Shown in pieces: positions 11,492 through 22,651 of a DNA stretch of 64,000 nt; within the stretch, counting starts at the first letter, position 1, and each line of letters opens with the position of its first letter. Location: the NCBI GenBank assembly GCA_009363875.1, contig CM018690.1, forward strand, positions 31,044,800 through 31,108,799, read 5' to 3'. A program made the translations under genes and the position numbers. The notes below the pieces were generated by a model that did no database searches, had not been told where the DNA came from, and saw only the letters and a program-made list of their open reading frames with translations. The stretch is from Mikania micrantha (taxonomy: Eukaryota > Streptophyta > Magnoliopsida > Asterales > Asteraceae).

Positions 11492-14026
11492 ATGGCAGCT
11501 AACAACAACAACGCAAACCCGAACGTCCACAACCTATCACTAAGAACCATCCTCGAAAAGGAACGTCTTAACCATGGGAACTTCATGGATTGGTACCGAA
11601 ACTTGAGAATTGTTCTCAAGCAAGAGAAGAAATCCTATGTGATGGATGATCCTATTCCCGATCAACCCGATGAGAATGACGTGGAAGCCTTTAACGATTG
11701 GGTCAAGTACGTCGAGGACTCCGTGCAAGTCTCATGTCTAATGTTGGCAAGTATGACTTTCGATTTACAAAAGGACTTTGAGAACCACAATGCTTATGAT
11801 ATGATCACCCAGTTGAAGGAAATGTTCCAACAACAATCTAGGGTGGAACGGTTCGAAACGGTTCGAGCACTTCATGCATGTCGGATGGACGAGACCCAAT
11901 CAGTTTCATCTTATGTTCTCAAGATGAAAAGCCACATTGATCGCCTCGAGAGACTTAACTGTCGTGTCTCAAATGAGTTAGCTACGGATTTGATCCTTAA
12001 CTCCCTATCCAAAAGGTTTGAAACCTTTGTTATGAATTATAATATGAATGGATGGGACAAGAGCATTGGTGAGCTTCATGCAATGCTCAAAACGGCCGAG
12101 GCGGGTATGGGTAAAAAGGTTTTACCGGTCCTTACGATCAATGAGGGAGGTAGTAAGAAGAGGAACCACCCCGACCCCAAGGCAAGTGTTGCTAAAGGGA
12201 AAGGGCACGTCAAGGGGAAGGGTAAGGGAAAAGCTAAAATGGAACCAACCAAACCGAAAGAAAAGAAGCAAAAGGTTGCTAAAGATGACCCATGTTTTGA
12301 ATGTGGTGAGATAGGCCATTGGAAACGCAATTGTCCGGTCTATCTCAAAGAGTTGAAAGCTAAGAGGGATGCGGGGCAAACCTCAGGTACAAATTTTATG
12401 ATACAAGTTGAGCTAAATGTTATTTCTTCTAACACATGGGTACTAGATACCGGATGTGGAACTCATATTTGCAATTTGTTGCAGGGGTTCAAAAGAAGTG
12501 AACATTATGCAAAAGGGGAAATAAGTCTCTTCATGGGCAATGGTGCAAAGGTTCATGTTGAAGCCCAAGGAGACTATGTTTTGAAGCTTCCAAATGGTTT
12601 GGAAGTTATTTTGAAAAATATTTTGTATGCTCCTAGTTTGACTAGGAATATTATTTCAGTTTCCCTTTTAAGACAATATGGTTATGATTTCAAGTTTGTT
12701 GACAATGATATTCATGTTTCTTTAAATCATATGTTTTATTTTAAGGCTATGCCTTGTAATGGTATTTATGAATTGGTTCATGATAACACAACATATCATA
12801 GCTCAATGTACCAAGCTACCACCAAAAGGCTCAAATTAGATTTGAGTGATTCCTATCTTTGGCATTGTCGCCTTGGACACATAAACAAAAATCGCATGCA
12901 AAAACTTCAAAAGAATGGTCTTTTGAAAACTAATGAAAATGATTCATTTGATGTATGCGAGTCTTGTTTACAAGGTAAAATGACAAAGGCCCCTTTTAGT
13001 GGGACTAATGAAAGGACAAAAGATTTATTAGGGATCATACATTCAGATGTATGTGGACCTTTTAAACCAATGACTAGGAATGGTGAAAGATACTTCATTA
13101 CCTTTACCGACGACTATAGTCGTTATGGGTATGTGTACTTATTAAGGCACAAACATGAATCTTTTGAAATGTTCAAAATCTTCAAAAATGAAGTAGAAAA
13201 TCAACTCAACAAAACGGTCAAGATTCTTCGTACCGATAGAGGAGGTGAATACCTAAGTAGTGAATTTCAAGAGTATCTTAGAAGTTGTGGGATTGTCTCA
13301 CAACTTACTCCACCTGGAACACCACAACATAATGGTGTGTCTGAGAGGAGGAATAGGACTCTATTGGATATGGTTCGATCTATGATGGCTAGAAGTACAC
13401 TACCTCTATCATTTTGGGGTTTCGCTTTGCTCTCCGCGGCCCGTATTTTAAATATGGCCCCAACCAAGAAAGTGGAAAGGACACCTTTCGAAATATGGCA
13501 TGGAAAGGTTCCATCATTGTCATATTTAAAAGTTTGGGGGTGTGAGGCTTATCCTAAGCAATACACTCAAAACAAACTGCAAACCCGATCCACTAAGTGT
13601 ATCTTTGTTGGATATCCTAGAGATTGTATGGGATATTATTTCTATGATCCAACAGAGCAGAAAGTGTTTATTGCTCGAAAGGCAGAGTTCTTGGAAACTA
13701 AGTTCCTTTCGGAAGGAACTAGTGGAAGAACAGTGGAACTTGAAGAGGTTCAAGATTCACAAGACGATACACATTTGGTTGATACTAGCAATCAACATGA
13801 GGATGTTGAGAATGATCATGTGGATGATCAAGATACACAAAACATTCGCAGATCTGGTAGAATTAGTGTTCCTCCTGAGAGATATGGATTTTTCATGGAT
13901 GAATGCTATGTGGTGGATTCCGATGAACCAACCACATACCGTGATGCAATGTCAAAACCTGATTTTGACAAATGGCAAGAAGCCATGAACATTGAGATGC
14001 AATCCATGTATGATAACCAAGTTTAG
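11492..14026 (+). CDS. Copia gag-protease-integrase and start of RT, ended by an amber codon
   Basis: This 844-codon frame encodes the structural and first enzymatic part of a Ty1-copia polyprotein. Residues about 15-210 form a UBN2-type gag. A basic lysine-rich linker leads to one CCHC zinc knuckle, CFECGEIGHWKRNC, near residue 267. The aspartic protease motif LDTGCGTH is near 317. The GAG-pre-integrase segment LWHCRLGH is near 455, with the HHCC partner CESCLQGK after it. The integrase core acidic residues appear in HSDVCGPF (~516), RTDRGGEY (~580) and NGVSERRN (~616). The frame stops at TAG 14024-14026, just where the RT domain begins, and the same frame continues directly after it. The start is the first ATG after a long AT-rich leader. 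The product would make particles and integrase but no RT unless the stop is read through. Confidence 0.93.
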   Translation: MAANNNNANPNVHNLSLRTILEKERLNHGNFMDWYRNLRIVLKQEKKSYVMDDPIPDQPDENDVEAFNDWVKYVEDSVQVSCLMLASMTFDLQKDFENHNAYDMITQLKEMFQQQSRVERFETVRALHACRMDETQSVSSYVLKMKSHIDRLERLNCRVSNELATDLILNSLSKRFETFVMNYNMNGWDKSIGELHAMLKTAEAGMGKKVLPVLTINEGGSKKRNHPDPKASVAKGKGHVKGKGKGKAKMEPTKPKEKKQKVAKDDPCFECGEIGHWKRNCPVYLKELKAKRDAGQTSGTNFMIQVELNVISSNTWVLDTGCGTHICNLLQGFKRSEHYAKGEISLFMGNGAKVHVEAQGDYVLKLPNGLEVILKNILYAPSLTRNIISVSLLRQYGYDFKFVDNDIHVSLNHMFYFKAMPCNGIYELVHDNTTYHSSMYQATTKRLKLDLSDSYLWHCRLGHINKNRMQKLQKNGLLKTNENDSFDVCESCLQGKMTKAPFSGTNERTKDLLGIIHSDVCGPFKPMTRNGERYFITFTDDYSRYGYVYLLRHKHESFEMFKIFKNEVENQLNKTVKILRTDRGGEYLSSEFQEYLRSCGIVSQLTPPGTPQHNGVSERRNRTLLDMVRSMMARSTLPLSFWGFALLSAARILNMAPTKKVERTPFEIWHGKVPSLSYLKVWGCEAYPKQYTQNKLQTRSTKCIFVGYPRDCMGYYFYDPTEQKVFIARKAEFLETKFLSEGTSGRTVELEEVQDSQDDTHLVDTSNQHEDVENDHVDDQDTQNIRRSGRISVPPERYGFFMDECYVVDSDEPTTYRDAMSKPDFDKWQEAMNIEMQSMYDNQV

Positions 14027-15508
14027 GAATTGGTTACACCACCTATTAAGTCCAAGGTAGTTGGAAGTAAGTGGGTTTTCAAGAAGAAAACCGATATGCA
14101 TGGAAACTTGGATACTTATAAAGCTAGACTTGTAGCAAAAGGTTACACTCAAACTCAAGGCGTTGATTATGATGAAACCTTCTCACCTGTTGCGATGCTA
14201 AAGTCTATTAGGATATTGTTTGCCATAGCTGCATATTATGACTATGAGATTTGGCAAATGGATGTCAAAACTGCTTTCCTTAATGGATATCTTGAGGAAG
14301 ATGTCCATATGGAACAGCCTGAAGGTTTTGTCGATCCAAAACATCCTAATAAGGTATGTAAGTTAAAAAAGTCAATCTATGGATTGAAACAAGCATCGAG
14401 AAGTTGGAATCATCGTTTTGATGATGAAGTAAAGAAATTTGGCTTCATCAAAAACGCTGACGAAGCTTGTGTATATAAAAAGGCTAGTGGGAGCATCATT
14501 ACTTTCCTTGTATTATATGTCGATGACATTCTACTATTTGGAAATGACATTCCAACCTTGGAAGGTGTAAAAACCTGGCTTGGAAGCTGTTTTTCCATTA
14601 AGGATCTTGGTGAAGCCGCCTATATCTTGGGAATAAAGATCTATAGGGATAGATCAAGGCGGTTAATAGGTTTAAACCAAAGTGCATACATTGACAAAGT
14701 CTTGAAAAGGTTCAAGATGGAAAATTCTAAAAAAGGTTTAGTACCTATTCAAAAGGGGACTATATTGAGCACGTCTCAATGCCCTAGTTCAAAGGTTGAG
14801 CAAGAAAGAATGAATGGAGTCCCATATGCATCTGCTATAGGATCCATCATGTATGCAATGATATGTACAAGGCCGGACGTGTCATGTGCTCTAAGCATGA
14901 CAAGTAGATATCAACAGAATCCTGGAAATAGTCATTGGATGGCTGTTAAAAGTATTTTGAAATACCTTAGAAACACTAAGGATATGTTCTTAATATATGG
15001 ATCTGGTGAGGAGGAACTCGTTGTAAAGGGTTACACGGATGCGAGTTTCCAAACTGATCGAGATGATTCACGATCACAGTCGGGATATGTCTTCATTATG
15101 AATGGAGGAGCGGTCTCTTGGAAGAGCTCAAAGCAAGATGTAGTGGCACTATCTACAACAGAATCAGAATACATCGCCGCTTCATTGGCAGCTCAAGAGG
15201 CTGCATGGCTAAGGAAGTTCATTGCCGATCTAGGGGTTGTTGCTACCATTCAAGACCCCCTAGAGATCTTTTGTGATAACGAGGGGGCCATTGCTCAAAT
15301 CAAGGAACCTCGTGCTCATCAAAAGACTCGGCACATAGAACGGAGGTTCAACTACATAAGGGATGAAGTTGAAAAGGGAAAGATATGTATTCGCAAAGTT
15401 CACACCGATCAAAACATTGCGGATCCATTCACGAAGCTCCTTGAAAGGACAAAGCATGATAGTCATACTTGTTCCTTAGGACTTCGATATTCTAGTGATT
15501 GGACTTGA
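14027..15508 (+). pseudogene. Copia reverse transcriptase-RNase H, in frame after the amber codon
   Basis: This is the downstream half of the same polyprotein, in the same frame and with no frameshift. RT motifs include KARLVAKGYTQ, the first catalytic aspartate in WQMDVKTAFLNG (~residue 77 of this part), YGLKQASR, and the active site YVDDILLFG (~165). RNase H follows with GYTDASFQTD, LSTTESEYIAA and FCDNEGAI, ending with the usual HIERRFNYIRD and VHTDQNIADPFTK tail. All catalytic residues are present and there is no other stop, so one substitution at 14024-14026 is the only visible lesion. No ATG opens this part; independent translation is unlikely. Confidence 0.92.
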
Positions 15509-16275
15509 TCAAATTTTGTATTTGGATATCGGAACTTATGTAATTTGACTTAATAATATGATTATATCTTCTTTTACTGTTCCAATTTTGCATGTTTTCT
15601 CCATGAATAAGTAACTTATTCTAAATGTCCGTAGTCGGTCATATTTGTGGGAACAAATATGAATGTAAGACTATTATGAACTTGGATTGGTTGATATTCA
15701 TAAGGAATGAATATAAAACAAAAGGTTGCTACCAAGGTTCATTGATATCTATGGGATATAGATATAGGACTGACCCGCTCTCATTATTTCTGCATGGAAT
15801 CTTTGTGATTAGTCATAAGAAATATTGAGTAAAGGCGAATATCATAAGTATCCTCAGACCTGAGATACATATTGGGTCTTGATATTCACCAAGTATCATA
15901 CTTTGGCTTAGTTCTTTGCTGTTCTGAAACATGGCAGCAGATAAGACTGAGTTCAGGTACGATATAAGGTGATTGTGAGAGACGTATGTAGTCAAGATGG
16001 AATTTGTTCCTCTTATTCGTTGAGAGTAAGATGTCTAAGGCCTGATAAAGTTAAATCATCGGAGAATGACAATTCTATGTCTCCAGGATCTAACATGACA
16101 TCTGTAACAAAAGGATAAAATGATTAATTCACCTAAATCATATTCAAGTAAGGTACTTGAAGAGGATGATGTTATTGAATGGCACTTAGTCATATACATT
16201 AGGAGTAGCAAACCGTTGCTAGGCGTTATTTGCTGCTTGCATCAATCTTCTATGAATCTTGTGCAAGTGGGAGAT
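15509..16275 (+). other. Copia 3' untranslated region and polypurine tract
   Basis: About 770 bp without a convincing gene separate the pol stop from the 3' LTR. The tract AAGTGGGAGA at 16265-16274 directly precedes the LTR and is the expected plus-strand primer. Confidence 0.8.
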
Positions 16276-17247
16276 TGTAGGATTCGATCTGCCCAAGATA
16301 CATATTAAGTAGATGTGGCTAGTGTGATATGATCCAAGTCGGGTCATACCCAATAACAAGCTAGACAAACACCTGCAATATTTATTTACTGATTTGATCA
16401 ATTAAATAAATAACAACACTTAATACATTTAGAAAATGGTTTTCTAAATAGATGCACTTGAGAATTAATAAATAACATGGGTTTATTTATTTTGAGAGAT
16501 TACTTTATATTGTTATTTAAAAGGTTAAATAACATTATTAAGTTGATATACCATGTCTTGTTACATGTTTAATGTTACAAGTTTATTTAAAAAGGTTTTA
16601 AATAAATACTTGATACATATGACATTTTAATTAAATGGATTAATTAAAATCAAGTTAAATGAGTTGGTTGGGAAAATTTAAAAGGCAAGCCCCTCATTGG
16701 ACCCCTTTAATTTCGGCCCTTAATGGCTGATTTAAACCCACCAATCACTTGGAGATTGCTTCATAAGATGGACAATCAAAGACACAAGGCATTAATCTGA
16801 TTTTTGATCTCAAAAATAAAAGATTGCATCTTCTTTTTCTTCTCTAATCCTTGGCAGAAAAGGGCAAGAAAGAGGGCAGTTTTTTTGTGCTGGAACAAGT
16901 GTGTTCTAAGGGCTAAAATAGTGTTGAAAACCTAGCAATCAAAGGGTGTCTTGTTGGAGCTTGGGGTATAGCTACTTGAGGTCTTCTAGGTTGAAGATTG
17001 GGCTCATAAACATCATCATCTTCATCTTATAATCCACGAGTTTTAAGAGGTAATATATGATGTTTTGAATGATTGTTTGATAGCATGTTCTTCCATATAA
17101 AGATCCTTGTTTATGGGTTTTGTTTTAAATCTAATGTATTTGATGCATAAACTAACTAATCTCAAAATGGTTTTTGATTATAACTCCGCTGCGTTTTAAC
17201 ATATTAATGGTTAATATGACTTTGATAAAAATCAACAAAACCCAACA
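16276..17247 (+). repeat. Copia 3' LTR
   Basis: Same 972 bp as the 5' LTR, preceded by the polypurine tract and followed by CTAGG, where the solo LTR sequence resumes. Confidence 0.95.
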
Positions 17248-18679
17248 CTAGGTTCGTCCAAAGTCGTAGGTTCGTCTAGGGCTTCTGGCTCATGGTTCGT
17301 GGCTTCCTACTTAAGGTTCGGCTAGGACTGAAGTACATGGGTTCGTGAAGAAAGTTCGGGGATGATGATAATCAAGGGTTCGGCCGGGAACCATTCAGGT
17401 TCGGCCAGTAGCTTCGCCCAGAAGGTTCGGCCAATCTGTTCCCCAGGTTCGGTCATCATCCTTGCACAGCTCCCCCTCCCTCACGAACCTGTATCTATGC
17501 ATCATCATACCGATCGAACCAGCTGTTTCCAATGATTCCATAACTTCCTTGTCCTCATATTAGTGGTCCTAGACTTCGTGAAGAAGGGGTAGGGGTCTAG
17601 AACCGGTTTCACGTGGTGGAGTCGATCTAAGGCATGAAAACCCTATTTTTCATATTTATTATAGCTTCATACCTCAAATTTGGTCGGACAAAAGCTCAGA
17701 TCGGTTGTACTTCTAGGTAGAGCTCGTTGTTAGCTACGCGTGGACACCAAGAACGTCCAATTTGGTTGAGAAACGACCAATATATGATGTTATGAAGCTT
17801 GAAATTTTAGAGAGAGGATTAGGTTCAGGAATGGAAGGTTAGAGAGAGAGTAGCTGATGAAAATGAGGGAAAATCACCTCATTTGGTGTTTAAATACTCC
17901 GGGGTATTCGGGTTCGTTTCGGTTGCTTGGTTTGTGTTTTTGTCGCGTTTCCGGAACGTTACGCGTAATTTATTTGTTTTAAATAAAAAGATTAGTTATT
18001 TTAATTATTTTGATGAGTTTCAAAATTGTAAAACATTATTTATTTTTATTTTATTAATTTATGGTCGTTCGTGTCGTGTTTCGCTTTCGTTTCGTCAGAT
18101 CGCGTCACCATCGCGCGTATTCGTTCGAATCGTCATTCGAACGAACACGTCGATGGTTTGGCTTTTTGATTTTTGTTTTCTACTTTTCAGTTATTATTTC
18201 AGAACGTTAAACTCACAAATATGTTTGTGTGAATCGTCACCCACGCAAACACACTGTCAGTTCGTCATTCTGAAATAACACTGAATTATTGTTTTAATTT
18301 GTATTTCCTCACTGTCGGACTCAACTAAACATCCTGTTATCACATTGTTTTCACACTGATTTGTCGGCTATCTGATTCCTGTCATCTATGGATATCAGAT
18401 CGCAACCGATTTGTTATTGTTATTTGTTTGAACACTGTTGTTTCTCATGATTTGTTGTGTTAACTGTACTTAGGTTTTCACCTAAATACTAACAACTATT
18501 GTTTCAAATGAGTGTTGTATATACGGCATTTAAGTTACACAAAAATATGTACAACTGTTTCTTGTATTTTGAATTCTGTTAATACAAGTACTATTCACAA
18601 TCATGTATTTACACATATTTACTGTTGAAAGTACACCTACCGTACGGACTTGCCGGCTGGTCAGGTACTAGTTGTCACA
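17248..18679 (-). mobile_element. Solo LTR D', proximal (5') part, minus strand
   Basis: Continuation of the solo LTR interrupted at 9062. More GGTTCGGCC text lies at 17250-17450. A TATA-like GTATTTAAA on the minus strand (17889-17896) is preceded by U3 sequence rich in CG. The LTR starts at 18679 with TGTGACAACTAGTACCTGAC, matching the start of the plus-strand LTR at 29855, and is followed by the ATTCA target duplication. A 131-codon open frame at 17883-18278 is U3 text and not a gene. Confidence 0.85.
17889..17896 (-). promoter_or_regulatory. TATA-like box of solo LTR D'
   Basis: Minus strand reads GGGGTATTC...CCCCGGAGTATTTAAACACC, parallel to CCCGGGGTATATAAACCCC in the related LTR at 30811-30829. 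A CTCTCTCT-rich leader follows. Confidence 0.5.
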
Positions 18680-18934
18680 ATTCATAATCATGTCACCATC
18701 ATCATAGTACACTGATTTACCGCCGCAACATGCGACTGGTAAAACAAGATTGAAAGTACACCTATTCACAATCATGTATTTACACATATTTACTGTTGAA
18801 AGTACACCTACCGTACGGACTTGCCGGCTGGTCAGGTACTAGTTGTCACAATTCATAATCATGTCACCATCATCATAGTACACTGATTTACCGCCGCAAC
18901 ATGCGACTGGTAAAACTAGATTGTGTTTGTGTAG
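18593..18934. repeat. 171-bp tandem duplication across the LTR/flank junction
   Basis: The segment starting ATTCACAATCATGTATTTAC at 18593 repeats at 18764 almost without change (AACAAGATTG against AACTAGATTG). Each copy holds the first ~87 bp of LTR D' plus ~84 bp of flank, so the ATTCA-flanked LTR terminus occurs twice (18679/18680 and 18850/18851). The duplication must postdate the LTR insertion. Confidence 0.9.
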
Positions 18935-19329
18935 TGAATTTTGTGTTTGATACACATGTGCATATATTTTGTTTTTTTTTTTAAAATGATTTTTTTTATT
19001 TTAGGTAATCAAATATATAGAAAAAAAAGATAGAGAGAGACTGACGGAGAGATAAAGAAACAAGAGAGACAGAGAGAGGGAGGGAGAGAGAAGAGAGAGT
19101 CTGACAGAGAGATAAAGAGATAGGAGAGATAGTGGAAAAAGTCTCTTTTACCCTTAAAGGGTAAAAGAGATATTTTCTTTTTAAAATCTCAATAAAATAA
19201 TCAACTTTAATTTTGGATCTTATATTTTTAATAGTTTAATTAATTAAAAACTAAAATAAGTTTGATTTAACAGTTTACGTAGGGTTTAAGTATTTTCTCT
19301 TTAAAATCGAGTTTTCAAATTATTCAAAC
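18935..19329. mobile_element. Partial copy of the foldback element family
   Basis: Contains a purine tract of GAGAGA, a CTCTTTTACCC-TTTAAAGGG hairpin and a terminal segment GTAGGGTTTAAG-TATTTTCTCTTTAAAATCGAG ending near 19329. These match the right-hand end of the complete copies described below. The left end is missing. Confidence 0.6.
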
Positions 19330-19440
19330 ACATACATACATACATACATACGTACGTACGTACGTACGTACGTACATACGTACATACATACATACATACA
19401 TACATACATACATACATACATACATACATACATACATACA

Positions 19441-19487
<47 letters not shown>
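19327..19487. repeat. CATA/CGTA and TA microsatellite
   Basis: Tetranucleotide repeat CATA with an internal CGTA block, followed by a TA run. It separates two copies of the foldback family. Confidence 0.95.
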
Positions 19488-20816
19488 GGATTTAAATCAA
19501 ATGAAAACTCGATTTTAAAGAAAAAATCCTTAAACTCTACGTGAACCGTTGATCAAACATTAATTAAATTTATCTTTATTTAAATATAATGGGTATATTG
19601 GTAAAGTTACCACTCTCTTTCTTTGTTTATAACATCACATCACCATCTTTCTATTCAAATCATGTCATCTCTCTTTCACACACTTCTCTCTAATTTAAAT
19701 TGTTTTAAATATTACTGAAAATTAATTAAAGATGTTTAATAGTATTAAGTTTTTTTTTTTAAATTAGTAAAAATTGATATGTTTACAGATGTGTATTTTC
19801 AAATATAAATAAGTTTTTTTCTAGTTTTACACATGTGTAGTTTACGAATTTTATAGTTGTTTCTTTGAATTTGAATCTGTCATAAATGTGTATTCTTTTT
19901 TAATATTAGTGAAAATTAATTACACATGCGTAGTTATATATTTTTAAGTCGATTGTACTTGTGTATTAAAACTTGTAAATTTTTAGATGGGTTAAACATG
20001 TTTAATTTTTTAATACTATAGAAAATTTATTTTGTATAAAAAGTACATATTTTTGTTGTGTTTTTTATTTTTAAATAAAAAGATATTTTTAGTTTGTTTT
20101 AAAACTACATTTTTTTTTGTTTTTTGATTATTTAAAAAAAACTACACATGTGTAGTGTTTGACTGTGTGTATTTTTTTATTACTACACATGTGTAGTTTA
20201 ATAATTTTGTAGTTGTTTCTTTGAATTTGAATATATTACACATGTGTATTCTTTTTTAATATTAGTAAAAATTAATTATACACGTTTTGTATTATTCTAT
20301 ATTTTTTAACTTGTAAATTTTTAAAACTTCTAAATTTTTAAATCGGTTAAACATGTTTAACTTTTTATATTAGTGAAAATGTATTTTGTATAAAAAGCAC
20401 ACATTTTTTGGTTTTGTTTTTTGTTCTTAGAAAAAGAGGTTTTTTTAGTTCATATACAAACTACACATTTTTTTGTGTTTTTATTCTTAAAAATTGTTTT
20501 TATACATTTTTGTTGTTTTAATATTTTAAAAAATATTTTTTTAACTTAAAAAAAATACACGTGTGTATTATATGGTTAATTTCAAATATAGGAAGAAGAG
20601 AGGAGATGGAGAAAAGGAAAGATGAGAGAGAAAGAGAAAGAGAAAAAGTCTCTTTTACCTTTATAAAGGTAAAAAAGGTATTTTCCCTCTTAAAACTCCA
20701 ATAAAATATGTAATTTTAATTGTGAACAAGTTTTTTCTGTTTAATTAATTAAAATATAAAGTAACTTTGATCTAATGATCCACGTAGAGTTTAAGGGTTT
20801 TCTCTTTAAGACCGGG
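19488..20816. mobile_element. Non-autonomous foldback/TIR element, copy 1
   Basis: Starts GGATTTAAATCAAATGAAAA then CTCGATTTTAAAG, AACTCTACGTGAACCGTTGATC, and ends with the inverted equivalent GATCCACGTAGAGTTTAAGG-GTTTTCTCTTTAAGACCGGG, giving terminal inverted repeats of about 60 bp. The interior has a CTCTCTTTC tract, several TACACATGTGTA palindromes (near 19828, 20146, 20184, 20236) and a GAGAGA tract. No open frame resembles a transposase. It sits in TA repeats, so any target duplication is not readable. Confidence 0.7.
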
Positions 20817-20828
20817 TATATATATGTA

Positions 20829-22190
20829 GGTATTGAATACTTTAAAAACCTGATCTTAAAGAGAAAATCGTTAAACTCTACGTGGACCATTAGATTAAAA
20901 TTATTTTACATTTTAATTGATTAAACAAAAAAACTTGTGGTACACAATTAAAGTTGATTATTTTATTAGGATTTAAAAGTAAAATACATATTTTACAATA
21001 CTTTTTCTCTTTATCTCTCTTCTTTTCTCTCTTCTCTGTCTCATCTCTTCTCTCTCTCTTCTTTATATATTTGAAATTAACCATATATGTGTATTGTTTT
21101 TTTAAGTTAAAAAAATATTTTTTTAAATATAAAAACAACAAAAAATGTATAAAAAACAATTTTTAAAAATAAAAAACACAAAAATATGTGTAGTTTTTAC
21201 ATGAACTAAAAAAATCCTCTTTTTCTAAGAACAAAAAACAAAACAAAAAAAATGTATACTTTTTATACAAAATAAATTTTCGCTAATATTAAAAAATTAA
21301 ACATGTTTAACCAATTTAAAAATTTACAAGTTCAAAAATATAGAACAATACAAAACGTATGTAACTAATTTTTACTAATATTCAAAAAGAATACTACACA
21401 TGTGTAATTGATTCAAATTCAAGGAAACAACTACAAAATTCTTAACCTACACATGTGTAGTAATAAAAAAAATACAAAAGTCAGACACTACACATGTGTA
21501 GTTTTTTTTAATAATCAAAAAACAATTTTTAAGAACAAAAAACTCAAAAAAAATGTGTAGTTTTAAAACAAACTAAAAATACCTCTTTATTTAAAAAAAA
21601 CACAACAAAAATGTGTAATTTTTATATAAAATAAATTTTCAATAGTATTAAAAAATTAAACATATTTAACCCACCTAAAAATTTACAAGTTTTAATACAC
21701 AAATACAATCGACTCAAACATATATAACGACACATGTGTAATTAATTTTTACTAATATTAAAAAAGAATAAAATGTGTAACAGATTCAAATTTAAAGAAG
21801 CAACTATAAAATTTGTAAGCTACACATGTGTAGAACTAGAAAAAAACTGATGTATATTTGAAAACTATACATGTGTAAATATATCAATTTTTAATAATTT
21901 AAAAAAAATACTTAATAATATTAAGCATCTTAAATTAATTTTCAATAATATTCAAAAGAATTTAAAATAGAGAGAAGGGTGTGAAAAAGAAAAATGTGTG
22001 AAAGCGAGATGAAATGATTTGAAATAGAAAGATGATGCTGTAATGTTATAAAAAAAGAGAGAGGTTGGTATTTTTACCAATATAACAATTATAATTAAAT
22101 AAAGATAAATCTAATTAAAGTTTGATCAACGGTTCACGTAGAGTTTAAGAGTTTTCTCTTTAAGATCGAGTTTTCAAAATATTTAATTCT
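20829..22190. mobile_element. Non-autonomous foldback/TIR element, copy 2 (inverted relative to copy 1)
   Basis: Reads as the reverse complement of copy 1 from end to end. CTTAAACTCTACGTGGACCATTAG is at its left end and GATCAACGGTTCACGTAGAG at its right end. The TACACATGTGTA sites (near 21392, 21449, 21489, 21729, 21822) and pyrimidine/purine tracts come in reversed order. Copies 1 and 2 together form a ~2.7-kb inverted repeat centred near 20822. Open frames of 70-89 codons here are low-complexity Lys/Phe/Ser runs. Confidence 0.7.
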
Positions 22191-22604
22191 TATATATATA
22201 TATATAAGATTATTTTGATAAACAATAAAAATTTATCTAATATATAAAAATAATGGTGAAATAAAAGAATTGTATACTTCTAATATATAAACATAAAAAT
22301 TAAATAGCAATAATTTATCTAATGCATAAAAAATATTGACAAAATAACACAAATAAGTTAAAACATAAAATAAAATAATAAAAGCATTTTATACGATAAT
22401 GAAAACATCTTACACAATACATGAAACATAACACCAATATAACATTTTAAAATAATTAAGAAAATATCACATGTCAACTTGATAATACTTGGCTGACTTT
22501 TCACCCATTTTACTAAAACCCTGTACTAATTTTATAATCAATTATTTAATAAAAATTAGGTTGAAATATACCCTGTTTAAAACGCTATGTTTAAAAGGGA
22601 GAAA

Positions 22605-22607
<3 letters not shown>
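22191..22607. other. AT-rich spacer, no gene seen
   Basis: AT-rich sequence with no open frame of recognisable content, between two members of the foldback family. Confidence 0.5.

Positions 22608-22647
<40 letters not shown>
22608..22647. repeat. TA microsatellite
   Basis: Uninterrupted TA run directly abutting the left end of foldback copy 3. Confidence 0.95.

Positions 22648-22651
<4 letters not shown>

Larger units (their letters stand above)
9063..17247 (+). mobile_element. Ty1-copia retrotransposon, nearly complete
   Basis: Two 972-bp LTRs (9063-10034 and 16276-17247), each TG...CA, enclose a primer site, a 1.45-kb leader, a gag-pol frame broken by one amber codon, and a polypurine tract. 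I could find one substitution between the LTRs (CAAAAGGTG against CAAAGGGTG), implying very recent insertion. Protease, integrase, RT and RNase H occur in copia order. It lies inside solo LTR D'. The flanking bases are CTAAT on the left and CTAGG on the right, so only three of five bases of a target duplication match. Confidence 0.95.

Noticed and set aside
12048..12379. Overlapping 84-88 codon frames inside copia gag
   Set aside because: Other-frame shadows of the basic gag linker.
17883..18278. 131-codon frame
   Set aside because: It is U3 sequence of the minus-strand solo LTR, read on the wrong strand.
20890..21166. 70-89 codon frames on both strands in foldback copy 2
   Set aside because: Low-complexity Lys/Phe/Ser composition from purine/pyrimidine tracts; no transposase motif.
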